A stretch of DNA of 64,000 nt from the NCBI GenBank assembly GCA_963849635.1, contig CAWKIA010000013.1, positions 62,001 to 126,000 of the forward strand, read 5' to 3'. Position numbers and translations under genes: made by a program. Below are positions 1 through 9,551 of this stretch, in pieces. The DNA comes from CAVRUD01 sp963849635. Lineage in GTDB: Bacteria > Chloroflexota > Chloroflexia > Thermomicrobiales > UBA6265. The notes below the pieces were generated by a model. The model saw nothing but the letters and a program-made list of their open reading frames with translations, did no database searches and had not been told where the DNA came from. The number at the start of each line of letters is the position of its first letter. Positions within the stretch are counted from its first letter, which is position 1.

Positions 1-34
1 AAACCCGTCCGCGCCGGTCGGGCGCGAGGACGGG
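1..34 (-). terminator. Rho-independent terminator of the T-box leader
   Basis: On the minus strand CCCGTC...GACGGG encloses a second GC-rich stem CGCGCC/GGCGCG and is followed by TTT at the window edge. It lies immediately after the antiterminator sequence, as expected for the mutually exclusive terminator of a transcriptional T-box. Confidence 0.8.
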
Positions 35-255
35 CTAGCCGTGGTACCACCTCGCTTTGGTCGCCGCTAGTCAGCGACCCTCATTCTCCGCGATATCGGG
101 CGGACCCGGAGCCGCCTACGCGGTCACCAACGGTGACCTTTCGGCGGCTCGCCTCCTGGGTGACTTCAGCGATCTGACACCGGTCAGGGGCTTTCAGCCG
201 GTGGCCCCTGCTTGCTGTCGGCGTGGACTTCGCCTACTGGTCCCATTCATCGGCA
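1..255 (-). promoter_or_regulatory. T-box leader (tRNA-sensing riboswitch) for an off-window aminoacyl-tRNA synthetase gene
   Basis: Read on the minus strand, the stretch begins with GATGAATGGGACCAGTAGG (251-233), which resembles the conserved start of stem I with its AGTA motif. It continues with a GCGAGCCGCC segment like those of high-GC T-boxes and ends with the antiterminator bulge GAGGTGGTACCACGG (about 54-40), the tRNA acceptor-binding sequence. A strong terminator hairpin follows at the window edge. T-box leaders sense uncharged tRNA and control synthetase or amino-acid genes, so the controlled gene lies to the left, outside the window. I could not assign the specifier codon. Confidence 0.82.
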
Positions 256-596
256 CTGTTCCAGATTGTGCTGCTCCACCACCATTCTGTCAAGCTGACC
301 GGCAAAAGCTCTATCGGACCCTCCTTCCTGTTTGAGCAGCGATCTCATTCAAGGTGACGTGCAGGACCAGCGCCTTTCTTGGACAAATCGGACGTCACGG
401 CGTCTCACGACTGCGCCTGACGCACGTTACCACTGGTGTGGGAGCGAAGATTGCGTTAAATGGGTGTACGGTCACCCGGGATCGTGGTAAACTTACGATC
501 GTTTGTTCTTCTGTAGCTGCTCGAGCGAGCACGTTCGCCGTGACGGATCGCCCGTGCCCCTGACCGGCCGCAGTTACCCACCCATGAGGGCCGTCC
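256..596. other. Divergent intergenic region between T-box leader and uvrA
   Basis: It should hold the promoters of the leftward T-box transcript and of uvrA. I see no convincing -35/-10 pair and no obvious LexA-type palindrome. Short reading frames here have no recognisable product. Confidence 0.4.
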
Positions 597-3507
597 ATGC
601 CCCAGAATGACCGAATCGTCGTCCGTGGCGCTCGAGAACACAATCTCAAGAACGTCGACCTCGAGATTCCTCGTGACAAGCTGGTCGTTTTCACCGGCCT
701 TTCGGGTTCTGGAAAGTCCTCTCTGGCATTCGATACGATTTTCGCTGAGGGGCAGCGCCGCTATGTGGAGTCGCTCTCCGCTTACGCGCGCCAATTCCTC
801 GGCCAAATGGAAAAGCCGGACATCGATCACATCGAGGGCCTTTCGCCCGCGATCTCGATCGACCAGAAGGGCACGAGTCGCAACCCGCGCTCGACCGTCG
901 GCACCGTCACCGAGATCTACGACTATCTCCGCCTCCTTTACGCCCGGGTCGGCCACCCCCATTGCCCCAACTGCGGTCGCCCAATCACACAGCAGTCGGT
1001 CCAGCAGATGGTCGATCAGGTTCTGGCGCTGGCGGACGGCACCCGCCTGATGATCCTGGCTCCTGTGATCCGCGACCGCAAGGGCGAACACCAGGGCGTG
1101 ATCGACGAGATCCGACGCCAGGGGTTCGTTCGCGTCCGGGTCAACGGCAATGTCCAGGACGTCGACGAGAAGCTCAGTCTGGCTAAGTACAAGAAGCACA
1201 CAATCGAGGTCGTCGTCGATCGCCTTGTCATACGCCACGAAGACGGCGTTACGGTCGATTCGCATCCAGATCGCGGTCGACTGCACGACTCGATGGAGAC
1301 TGCCCTCCGGATCGGGTCCGGCTCGGCGGTCGTTCAGGTTATCGACGGGCAGGAGATGAAGTTCTCCGAGCAGTTCGCCTGTGCCCATTGTGGGATCAGT
1401 GTCGGCGAGATCGAGCCACGAAACTTCTCCTTCAACTCTCCCCACGGCGCCTGCCCAGAGTGCACCGGCCTCGGCACTACGATGGAGTTCGACGCCGACC
1501 TGGTTGTGCCCAACAAGTCTTTGTCGATTGGTCAAGGTGCGATCGTTCCCTGGGTGCGGACCGGCAAGGACACAGCCGCCTGGTTCGAGGCGCTTCTTCG
1601 GGCGATCAGCGAGCGGTACGACTTCTCGCTCGATGTCCCCTTCGGCGAACTCCCACCGGACATCGCCAGGCTCGTCCTCTATGGCAGCGACGGTGAAAAG
1701 GTCACTGTTCGCTACCAGTCCTCGAAGGGACGCACCCGTTCCTACGACGTCGCCTACGAAGGGGTCGTCCCCAACCTCAAGCGACGCTATGCCGGGACGT
1801 CATCCGACTACATCCGCGAAGAGATCGAACGCTATATGGCGGCTCGGCCCTGCCCGGTCTGTAAAGGTTCTCGGCTCAAGCCGGAGAGTCTCGCGGTGAC
1901 GGTTGCCGATCGATCAATCATCGATATCACCAGGGCGCCGATCCGGGGCTTGCAGGATTGGTTCGCCATCCTGCGCATTGGATCCTTCCGAGACGTCCGC
2001 AGCGGTCTTCACTGAACGAGAGCATCTGATTGGCCGCCAGATCCTGAAAGAGATTCGCGAGCGGTTAGGCTTCCTGGTCGATGTCGGCCTCGACTACCTG
2101 ACCCTCGATCGCTCGGCGAACACCCTCTCCGGTGGCGAAGCCCAGCGCATCCGGTTGGCGACCCAGATCGGTTCGAGCCTGATGGGTGTCCTCTACATCC
2201 TGGACGAACCGAGCATCGGCCTCCACCAGCGTGACAATGCCCGCCTGATCCGGACGTTGCAACGTCTGCGCGATATCGGCAACACATTGATCGTCGTTGA
2301 GCACGACGAAGACACGATGCGGGCGGCCGACTGGATCGTCGACATCGGTCCGGGCGCCGGCGAGCACGGCGGTTGGATCGTTGCCGAAGGGCGGATGCAG
2401 GACATCGCCCAGTCACCGGAATCGATCACCGGTCAGTTCCTGAGCGGGCGCCGCTCGATCGAAATTCCGCACAGGCGGCGCGAAGGCAACGGCAAGGCGT
2501 TAGTCCTCCGGGGCGCGCGCGAGAACAATCTCAAGAACCTGACAGTCCGTTTCCCTCTGGGCAGGTTCATCTGCGTGACCGGTGTTTCCGGCTCTGGCAA
2601 GAGCTCGCTCGTCACCGACACGCTGTATCGTCGCTTGGCCCAGGAACTGTACAACGCTAAGGACAAGCCGGGTGTACACGATGCCCTCGAGGGGATCAAT
2701 CTCCTCGACAAGGTGATCGACATCGACCAGAGCCCTATCGGGCGGACGCCAAGGTCCAATCCGGCGACCTATACAGGATTATTCACACCGATCCGTGAGT
2801 TGTACGCCTCGATGCCAGAGGCGAAGACGCGGGGCTACATGGCGGGGCGATTCTCCTTCAACGTCAAGGGCGGCCGCTGCGAAGCGTGCAAGGGCGAAGG
2901 CATCATCCAGATCGAGATGAACTTCCTGCCCAACGTCTATGTGCCATGCGAAGTCTGCCGGGGGCGGCGGTACAACCGCGAAGCTCTAGAGATTACCTAC
3001 AAGGGCAAGTCGATTGCCGATGTCCTGGAGATGACCGTCACCGAAGCACTGGATTTCTTCCAGAACATCCCGGCCGTCAAGAACAAGCTGCAGACCCTGG
3101 AAGACGTCGGTCTGGGCTATGTTCGTCTGGGCCAGCCGGCCACGCAGCTGTCCGGCGGCGAGGCCCAACGGGTGAAGCTGGCCGGTGAACTCTCTCGCCG
3201 GGCCACCGGCCGCACGATGTACATCCTGGATGAACCGACGACTGGCCTCCATTTCGCCGACATCGAGCGGCTCCTCGGCGTCCTCCAACGCCTCGCTGAT
3301 GGCGGAAACACGATCGTCGTCATCGAGCACAACCTCGACGTCATCAAGTCGGCTGACTGGGTCATCGATGTGGGTCCGGAAGGCGGCATCGGCGGCGGTG
3401 AGGTCATCTTCGAGGGCACGCCCGAAGACCTCGCGAACGCGGAGCACTCATTCACCGGGCAATACCTGGCGCCGATCCTCGGCGTGCAATCACTGGCGGC
3501 TGACTAG
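597..3507 (+). CDS. uvrA: UvrABC excinuclease subunit A (one frameshift)
   Basis: ATPase and damage-recognition subunit of nucleotide excision repair; loads UvrB onto lesions. Two ABC modules are visible. The first has Walker A GLSGSGKSS near residue 35, zinc-binding pairs CPNC, CAHC..CPEC and CPVC, and signature SGGEAQRIRL with LDEPSIGLH. The second has GVSGSGKSSL, CEAC..CEVC, LSGGEAQRVKL and LDEPTTGLH. Total length of about 970 residues is normal. The frame changes once between about 1950 and 2000: the first part runs out at 2015 and the second continues from 'AVFTEREHLIGRQILKEI'. No slippery site is evident, so an indel is the simplest reading. It appears to be a single-gene unit. Confidence 0.95.
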
Positions 3508-3789
3508 CGGCGGAGCTTAAACCGCTCACCATGTTGTCAAATTCCACTGAACTGAGGATCGAAAGATACGGCGCCATGTTGCTCATGGCTCTCGGTCTGA
3601 CGTAGGGCGCGAAACAATGACTTAACTACGTGGCAGGCGAGTCTGGCAACACCGAGCGGCTTTCGGGGTTGTGCCGCGAATGTCCAACTGCTACTATTTT
3701 CACATACTCGGCTGATGGCATTCGGTTGCATCCGGAGCCTGGTGCGAAGGTACCCCGCGGCAACCCTGAAACCGGTAGGTATCGGCAGG
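3508..3789. other. Intergenic region without a recognisable gene
   Basis: About 280 bases between uvrA and the HNH gene. No strong terminator hairpin or RNA is visible. An in-frame ATG at 3715 would extend the HNH protein, but that extension is unlike its family. Confidence 0.4.
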
Positions 3790-4344
3790 GTGAACAAAGC
3801 CGTCCTGGTCCTGAACCAGAACTATGAACCGCTAAACGTCTGTAACCTGCGGCGAGCGCTAGTCCTGGTGATCGACGGCAAGGCGGAAGTCCTTGAAGTC
3901 CATCCAACCTGGGTCTGCTCGCCGCAACGGGTTTTCCCGTCCCCCTCTGTGATCCGAATGGTCTATCTCATCCGGCGACCACGACCCCGCGTGAAGCTCA
4001 CCCGGCGCGAAGTCTTCATCCGGGACAACTTCACGTGTCAGTATTGCGGCCGCCAGGGACACGATCTGACGATCGACCACATCATCCCGCGCTCGCGGGG
4101 CGGCGCCCACACTTGGGAAAATCTGGTCTCGGCTTGCAAAACCTGCAACCATCGCAAAGGTGGCAAGTCGCTGGCCCAGGCCCGCATGGCCCTGCGCACT
4201 GATCCCATGGAGCCGCGCGCTGGCGTGTACTACACCATCGAACGGCGGCTGGACACCGAGGTCGTCGAGTCGTGGCACAAGTTCCTGCCCGGCTTCCAGC
4301 CAATCGGCCCCTCGTACGCGACCTACAGTTCTAGTTCGGCCTGA
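3790..4344 (+). CDS. HNH endonuclease family protein
   Basis: A 184-residue protein starting at GTG with 'VNKAVLVLNQNYEPLNVC', the typical opening of the standalone bacterial HNH nuclease family. The nuclease fold is at residues 82-125: CQYCGRQG, then DHIIPRSRGG (the catalytic His and Asn side of the motif), then CKTCNHRKGGK, giving two zinc-binding Cys pairs. The cellular role of this family is not established. Located between uvrA and serS, it appears to be transcribed alone and is followed by a hairpin. I preferred GTG 3790 to the upstream ATG 3715 because family members begin here. Confidence 0.85.
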   Translation: MNKAVLVLNQNYEPLNVCNLRRALVLVIDGKAEVLEVHPTWVCSPQRVFPSPSVIRMVYLIRRPRPRVKLTRREVFIRDNFTCQYCGRQGHDLTIDHIIPRSRGGAHTWENLVSACKTCNHRKGGKSLAQARMALRTDPMEPRAGVYYTIERRLDTEVVESWHKFLPGFQPIGPSYATYSSSSA

Positions 4345-4397
4345 GCGCCGGACCGGACTTGTGTTTGGAGTAACAACTCCAAGACGGCTTCCGACCG

Positions 4398-4428
4398 ACG
4401 CCCCGCTCTCCCGGCGGGGCGTTGTTGT
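4398..4428 (+). terminator. Probable terminator downstream of HNH gene
   Basis: A perfect 9-bp stem ACGCCCCGC/GCGGGGCGT with a 7-base loop is followed by TGTTGT. The T-tract is imperfect, so efficiency is uncertain. It separates the HNH gene from serS. Confidence 0.55.
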
Positions 4429-4463
4429 GCCAGTCAGATGCTGGCAACACCAAGGAGATCTCA

Positions 4464-5765
4464 ATGCTCGACCTGAGACTGATCCGCGACCAGACCGACT
4501 TCGTCCGCGAGGGCATCGCCAAACTCAACGCCGAGGCTCCCATCGACGAGATCCTTGCCCTCGATACCCAGCGACGCTCGATCCTCGGCGAAGTCGAAAA
4601 GCTCAAGGCCGAACGGAACGAAGGCTCAAAGACGGTCAACAAGACGAAGGACCCCGCGGAACGGACGGAACTGATCGCCGCAATGCGAACGCTGGGCGAT
4701 CGCATCGACGTACTCGACGGCGAGGCTCGCACCGTCGAGGCCGACCTGCACCAGCTCCTGCTGCAAGTCCCTAACCTGCCGGCGGAGAATGTGCCGGTCG
4801 GCCCCGACGAATCAGGCAATGTCGTCGTCCGTGAGGGCGGAGAAAAGCGGTCGTTCGACTTTACGCCGCGGCCGCACTGGGAGATTGCCGAGGATTTGGG
4901 CATCATCGATTTCGAGCGGGGAGTCAAGGTCGCGGGAACTCGCAACTACATCCTGAGTGGCGACGGCGCCCGCCTCCAGCGTGCCCTCATCACCTGGATG
5001 CTCGATGTCCATACGCAGAAGCACGGATATCAAGAGGTGTATCCGCCCTATTTGGTCTTGAGCGAGATGCTCGTCGGCACGGGCAACCTGCCCAAGTTCG
5101 CGGAGACGCTGTTCCGCGACGCCTATGAGGATAAGTGGATGATCCCCACGGCGGAGGTCCCCGTCACCAATCTCTACCGCGATGAGATCCTTGCGGAAGA
5201 GCAGTTGCCGATCTACCACGTCGCCTATACCGCGTGTTTCCGCCGCGAGCAGATCTCGGCTGGCAAAGACGTCCGAGGCATCAAGCGCGGTTACCAGTTT
5301 GACAAGGTCGAAATGGTCAAATTCGTCCATCCCGACAAGTCGGACGAGGAGCATGCCCGCCTCACCGGCGAAGCCGAAGAGATCCTCAAGGCCCTCGGCC
5401 TGCCCTATCGCCTCCTCCAGATCTGCACCGGCGACCTGTCCTTCACCGCGGCAAACAAAATCGATTGGGAGACCTGGGCGCCTGGTTGCGAAGAGTGGCT
5501 GGAAGTGTCGTCCTGCTCAACTTTCCGCGACTTCCAGGCTAGGCGGGCAAACATCCGCTTCCGTCCTGCTGAAGGTGGTCGGCCCCAGTTCGTGCACACC
5601 CTCAACGGCTCCGGCCTCGCCCTTCCGCGGACGATGATCTCGATCATCGAGAACTACCAAAACGAAGATGGCACGTTCGACGTGCCAGAGGTGCTGCGCC
5701 CCTATCTCGGTGGACAGGCCCAGATCGGCAAGCAGCCGCCGATCGGCCGTGGTCCGTCCGCATGA
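4464..5765 (+). CDS. serS: Seryl-tRNA synthetase
   Basis: Charges tRNA-Ser with serine; cytoplasmic class II synthetase. 433 residues, the usual length. The start MLDLRLIRDQ follows AAGGAG by about seven bases. Residues 1-110 form the N-terminal coiled-coil arm that grips the tRNA-Ser long variable arm. Motif 2 is FRREQISAGKDVRGIKRGYQ near residue 258 and motif 3 is GSGLALPRTMISIIENYQ near residue 382. Intact reading frame. Two serine tRNA genes follow within 350 bases, so the enzyme and its substrates are clustered. Confidence 0.97.
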   Translation: MLDLRLIRDQTDFVREGIAKLNAEAPIDEILALDTQRRSILGEVEKLKAERNEGSKTVNKTKDPAERTELIAAMRTLGDRIDVLDGEARTVEADLHQLLLQVPNLPAENVPVGPDESGNVVVREGGEKRSFDFTPRPHWEIAEDLGIIDFERGVKVAGTRNYILSGDGARLQRALITWMLDVHTQKHGYQEVYPPYLVLSEMLVGTGNLPKFAETLFRDAYEDKWMIPTAEVPVTNLYRDEILAEEQLPIYHVAYTACFRREQISAGKDVRGIKRGYQFDKVEMVKFVHPDKSDEEHARLTGEAEEILKALGLPYRLLQICTGDLSFTAANKIDWETWAPGCEEWLEVSSCSTFRDFQARRANIRFRPAEGGRPQFVHTLNGSGLALPRTMISIIENYQNEDGTFDVPEVLRPYLGGQAQIGKQPPIGRGPSA

Positions 5766-5788
5766 CCCCGAGTTTCGGCCCGGCTTCA

Positions 5789-5818
5789 TTGCGACCACGG
5801 CGGCGGCGGCGGTATACT
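5789..5818 (+). promoter_or_regulatory. Candidate promoter of the serine tRNA genes
   Basis: TTGCGA, 18 bases, TATACT. The -10 matches the sigma-70 consensus in five of six positions and the -35 in four. It lies about 50 bases upstream of the mature tRNA-Ser(UGA). Confidence 0.45.
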
Positions 5819-5868
5819 CTCGCCGCCGCAAAACGCCGTGCTGGCGCGACCGGTTTGCAATCGAGCCG

Positions 5869-5951
5869 GGAGAGGTGGCCGAGCGGTTTAAGGCAGCTGT
5901 CTTGAAAACAGCCGAGCGAAAGCTCCGGGGGTTCGAATCCCTCCCTCTCCG
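5869..5951 (+). tRNA. tRNA-Ser (anticodon UGA)
   Basis: The acceptor stem GGAGAGG pairs with CCTCTCC. The anticodon arm is GCTGT-CTTGAAA-ACAGC with anticodon TGA, reading UCA. A long variable arm (CGAGCGAAAGCTC) marks a class II tRNA, and the T arm contains GGTTCGAATCC. CCA is not encoded. Confidence 0.96.
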
Positions 5952-6023
5952 CCGACTCGACCATTCCGGCGAATTCGCTAGGAATCACAGGCCACACCGG
6001 ATTACAATCGAAGACCGACACCT

Positions 6024-6113
6024 GGGGAGGTGCCAGAGAGGTCGAATGGGGCCGCCTGCTAAGCGGTTGTGGGGTTTATAGCTCCACCGAGGGTTCGAAT
6101 CCCTCCCTTCCCG
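6024..6113 (+). tRNA. tRNA-Ser (anticodon GCU)
   Basis: The acceptor stem GGGGAGG pairs with CCTTCCC (one G-U). The anticodon arm is GCCGC-CTGCTAA-GCGGT with anticodon GCT, reading AGC/AGU. There is a long variable arm with a stem-loop, and the T arm contains GGGTTCGAATCCC. CCA is not encoded. Confidence 0.95.
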
Positions 6114-6198
6114 CCGCCGAGATGCCGTCTGGCGCGTGCATCTCAGGAATTCGTAACGTACAATTGGTGCTCGTTCGCGCCAGCGGACGTCAAATCAT

Positions 6199-6274
6199 GT
6201 GCCCGTAGCTCAGGGGATAGAGCGCTTGGTTGCGGACCAAGAGGTCGGGGGTTCAAATCCCTCCGGGCATACCA
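6199..6274 (+). tRNA. tRNA-Arg (anticodon GCG), likely integration site
   Basis: GTGCCCG pairs with CGGGCAT, with a G-U at the end. The D arm is GCTCAGGGGATAGAGC. The anticodon arm is CTTGG-TTGCGGA-CCAAG, so the anticodon is GCG (CGC codon). The T arm is GGGGGTTCAAATCCCTC. Discriminator A is followed by encoded CCA (6272-6274), unlike the two tRNA-Ser genes. A tyrosine integrase starts about 200 bases downstream, the classic arrangement of an element integrated at a tRNA 3' end. Confidence 0.94.
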
Positions 6275-6467
6275 CCCAGGTTTTACGGCCAAAACCCCCT
6301 CCCCACGCGGTCTAACCGCTCTCCGAGACCACTTGCCGCTGACTCGCCGAGCCAAGCGGTCTTGTCCGATTGCCCCAAGTGGTCAGGCCCGCTGGGCTCT
6401 TCAGGAGAGGGGTCCCCCTATGTCAACCTCCCGTCATCGGCTGTCGCTGGCCGAGCAGAGGAGGCCT

Positions 6468-7430
6468 ATGGAACCGATCTACCCGCTGGCGGACCTGCAG
6501 CAGCGCTATCTCGATCACCACCGCGCCCTGGGGCGCTCGCCCAACACCGTCCTGCGTTACCAGGCCACCTTCCGCCTCTTCGACCGGTATCTCGCCGACA
6601 CCGACCAGCAGGCGGACAGCCGCTCGCTCAACGCTGAGGTGATCCAGCGGTTCGCCGTCTGGCTGCGGGAGACCCCGGTGCGGCCGCAGCGGGGCTCGAC
6701 CCAGCGCGCCGAGAAGAGCGTGCACGGCGCGCTCCAGGACCTGCGGGCCTTCACCCGCTGGCTGGTGGACGAGGAGATCCTGCCCCGCCCGGTCAAGGTC
6801 CGGCTGCCGAAGCTGCCGCAGCGGCTGTTTCCGGTGCTCATCGGAGCAGGACCTGCAGACGAATCTGGGCCAGTCGGTACCTGACCGGCCGATCCAGCCT
6901 GGCGGTGCGCAACCGCGCCATCCTGGGGCTGATGCTCGACACCGGCCTGCGCCGGGCCGAGGTGGTGAGCCTGACTCCGGCCGATCTGGACCTGGACAAC
7001 TGCTTGCTCACCGTCACCGGCAAGGGCAACAAGCAGCGCCGCGTCCCCTTCTCCACCAACGTGCGGACGCTCCTCATCGACTGGCTGCAGATCCGCGGTG
7101 ACGGCGAGGACACGTTGTTCTGGCTCAAGGCCCAGGGGCTGCGGATGATGATGCGCCGGATCAAGGAGGACGTGGGCCTCGACCGGTTCTATCCCCACCA
7201 GCTGCGCCACACCGCCGCCACCGCCCTGGTGCGCAACAACGCCGATCCCTTTACGGTTCAGCGCATCCTCGGTCACGCCAGCCTGACCACCACGCAGCGG
7301 TATGTCTCCCAGTCGACCCACGACCTGCGCGAGAAACACGCCGCGGCTTCGCCTTTCGACGCGCTCTTCGGGCGGCAAGGTCGAGGCGGTGGAGCGGCCC
7401 CGCCGGCGTCGCCTGTCGCTGTCCTCCTGA
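6468..7430 (+). CDS. Tyrosine-type site-specific recombinase/integrase (frameshifted)
   Basis: Catalyses strand exchange between attachment sites. An N-terminal SAM-like core-binding domain ('RYLDHHRALGRSPNTVLRYQ', residues 11-30) precedes the catalytic domain. Catalytic residues visible are Arg in TGLRRAEVVSL, His-x-x-Arg in HQLRHTAA, His in LGHASLTTT and the Tyr nucleophile in QRYVSQ. GAGGAGG lies just before ATG 6468; an in-frame ATG at 6420 would add 16 residues. The frame breaks twice near 6840-6890. After about 7370 the best ending is 'VEAVERPRRRRLSLSS' in another frame, stopping at 7430. Expected length is about 320 residues. Confidence 0.85.
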
Positions 7431-7571
7431 CCGACCCACCCCCGAACGATCTCCACCGCGCGGGCCGGACGTTGGTTCCTAATCCGGGCCGGTGGCGTGA
7501 ACGGGACGAGCGCCGCGTCCGACGTCGATTTGCGATGGTCGGTTGAATCTGGCCCGGGCACGCGCAAGGCA

Positions 7572-7610
7572 GCGCCGGAGCCGAGGGGTAGGCTCCCCCG
7601 GCTCCGGCGC
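7572..7610 (+). terminator. Strong hairpin after integrase
   Basis: GCGCCGGAGCCG pairs perfectly (12 bp) with CGGCTCCGGCGC around a short loop. There is no T-tract. It lies between the rightward integrase and the leftward XRE gene, consistent with a bidirectional barrier to transcription. Confidence 0.5.
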
Positions 7611-7666
7611 CGTGGCTGGTGGCGCTTGGTATTACGCGGTTCGGCGGCTCCAGCCGCCTCCCGCTC

Positions 7667-7951
7667 CTAAGACGGGACCTTTCGCGAAAGGTCGGCAGCG
7701 GCATCGGCCAGGGCGGCGGCCACCAGCTGCGAGAGCGTGGACGGGTACCCGACCTTGTCCCGTCGATAGGCCTCCCGATCGGAGGTGACCGCCTGGGCCC
7801 ACAGGATCAGCGTCTGGTGACTGGGACGCTTCTGCCCCCGCAGGCAGCGGCGGACAAACGACAGGTCGCGGTTGATGTACTCGGCCACGTACTCGGCAGA
7901 GTAGCCGCGCCCGTGGGTCAGGGTTTGGAGGGTTTTGGCAAGTTCGGTCAT
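7667..7951 (-). CDS. Small XRE-like helix-turn-helix regulator
   Basis: 94 residues from ATG 7951, preceded by AGGAGC. 'MTELAKTLQTL' is followed by an HTH-like segment (EYVAEYINRDLSFVRRCLRG, residues 20-39), typical of small lambda-repressor-fold proteins. The related protein at 27078-27377 has the same opening (M-x-x-x-AKTL-x-x-L). Expressed toward the integrase, it may control element genes. The target is unknown. Confidence 0.6.
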   Translation of the reverse strand: MTELAKTLQTLTHGRGYSAEYVAEYINRDLSFVRRCLRGQKRPSHQTLILWAQAVTSDREAYRRDKVGYPSTLSQLVAAALADAAADLSRKVPS

Positions 7952-8203
7952 TGGGCTCCTTCTGCCGCCTCCCGTTTCGCGGCTCCACCGCGATCGGGTG
8001 CGCCAGGGCATTCCCGGAACCCTCCAACTATCCGTTCGGTCGCTGCACCACCAGCTCGCCGTATGGTACAGTTCTTGCGGAGGAGCGCAAGCAATTTCCG
8101 AATGGGCGCTCTCCTCGTGGGCTAAACGTTTGCGCACCTAGTTTTCACTCCGTCATTTATGGTCGACGACGACCGTACAAGACCTGCGTCCCCGTCCCCG
8201 GTC

Positions 8204-8285
8204 GCTGGTTACCCCGTATCCCCAACCGCTTACATTGTCGGGCCGCTGGTTACCCCCTATCCCCAACCGAATACATTGTCGGGCC
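8204..8285. repeat. Two tandem 41-bp direct repeats
   Basis: The units at 8204-8244 and 8245-8285 start GCTGGTTACCCC and end TACATTGTCGGGCC. They differ at three positions by my reading. They lie in the gap between the XRE gene and the rightward gene at 8335, a place suited to operator or integrase arm-type binding sites. Confidence 0.75.
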
Positions 8286-8334
8286 GTGCTCGGCCTGAGC
8301 AGTCGGCCACAATGTGCACCCAAGGAAGTCTGCC

Positions 8335-8755
8335 ATGAGATGGATGATTGCCGTATTCGGGCGCCCGTTGATCTGGGCCATGCTGGTCTGCGTTGGGCTC
8401 GTGGTCTTGCTCGTGGGGGCCCGCTCCGGGCTGGCGGTCGATCCGCGCCTATTTGCCGATCGATCCGAACGAGGCCTTGGCCAGCGGCGGCCATATCGTC
8501 ACCGTCCGGGCGGTGTGCGGTCCCGATCGCCAGCCGCCCGGTGGAGGCGAGTATGAGGTGCTGACCCGGGCCGGCCGCCCACCCAAGCAGCGATTCCGGT
8601 CGGTTGGCCGGTGACCGGGTCCAGGTGATCGTGGGGCCCGATTGGATGGGCCAGGTACGAAATTGATGATTATGCGGGAGGGCGCGGAATTGAGCGATGT
8701 CATCGGCGAACCGTTTGGCTGGCATGACCGGGTGGTCGAACTGCCCTGGTGCTGA
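8335..8755 (+). CDS. Small membrane-anchored protein of unknown function (frameshifted)
   Basis: ATG follows AAGGAAG. The start 'MRWMIAVFGRPLIWAMLVCVGLV' is a single membrane anchor or uncleaved signal. After frame changes the chain continues with 'GGHIVTVRAVCGPDRQPPGGGEYEV', 'GDRVQVIVGPDWMG' and 'LSDVIGEPFGWHDRVVELPW', ending at TGA 8755. Expected length about 135 residues. I do not recognise the family. The position in the element suggests a minor envelope component. Confidence 0.5.
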
Positions 8756-8792
8756 TCGGAGGACGAATCATGGATGACGGAGCGTAGCTGCC

Positions 8793-9551
8793 ATGAACCA
8801 ACGAACCCCCTCGTACTCGCCGGCGGTCATCGAGCGCCTGGTAGAGGGTCCGGCCAAGGAACGGCAACGGTGGATTGACGAGATGGCGGCCAGCCTGTCC
8901 CGGGAATTGTTGATAGCGCTCGAAGAGGAATACCTCACCTACATCGACCGGCGCTACCCCGATGACCCGGGATCGCTCTTGAATTCCCGCTATCGTCGCG
9001 GCCAGCGGTTAAAAAAGGAGGCGCGTGCGTTCTTCGATCAGGCGCATGCGCGGCTCACGGGTCAACGGGTGCAGCACGTCGAGGCCGTCAGGTCGGGAAC
9101 GTTCGGCCACTATCACGCCATGCTGGGGAGCCGTTTCTATGCCGAGGAACGGCCCGGCCTCGTCCAACGCTGCAACGATCAGGTCCACCGCGCGGTCCAG
9201 GTCGGCCTTGCCTATGACCAAGGGCTGCAACGGGAGTTGGCCTTGGCCGCCCAGCGACACCAGTACCGCGGCGAAGACCTGATCCTGCAGCAGGCAGCAG
9301 GAGATGAAGCGGCTGAAGCTGGTGCGCGACTTCGAGCGCGCCCGAATCCTGCTCGATCAACCCCACGAGCTGGTCCTCAAGCTCTACGAGCTGCTGAACT
9401 CGCTGCTGCAATACCAGATGTCGCTGAATGACCGGGCCATGCGCAACCCGGCCCTGGCGGATCGACTGCGGATGATGAGCGATCGGCCTGACGACGGTGA
9501 TGCGCCAGTGTCCAGGGCCTGATCGCCGAGCTCAATCGCTCGGGGCAATGA
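8793..9551 (+). CDS. Hypothetical element protein, helical
   Basis: About 250 residues with one frame change near 9300. It begins 'MNQRTPSYSPAVIERLVEGP' and continues as an alpha-helical, charged protein. After the frame change comes 'MKRLKLVRDFERARILLDQP' and a C-terminal helix ending 'SVQGLIAELNRSGQ'. Its stop TGA overlaps the ATG of the coupling-ATPase gene (ATGA at 9548), so the two are probably co-translated and may act together. No family recognised. Confidence 0.6.

Noticed and set aside
57..335. 92-residue plus-strand frame
   Set aside because: It lies on the opposite strand of the T-box leader and has no domain or good start.
456..1535. 359-residue minus-strand frame opposite uvrA
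   Set aside because: Antisense shadow of the uvrA coding sequence; GC-rich genes commonly leave such open frames.
1903..2015. Programmed frameshift in uvrA
   Set aside because: No slippery heptamer or downstream structure seen, and many other genes are broken the same way.
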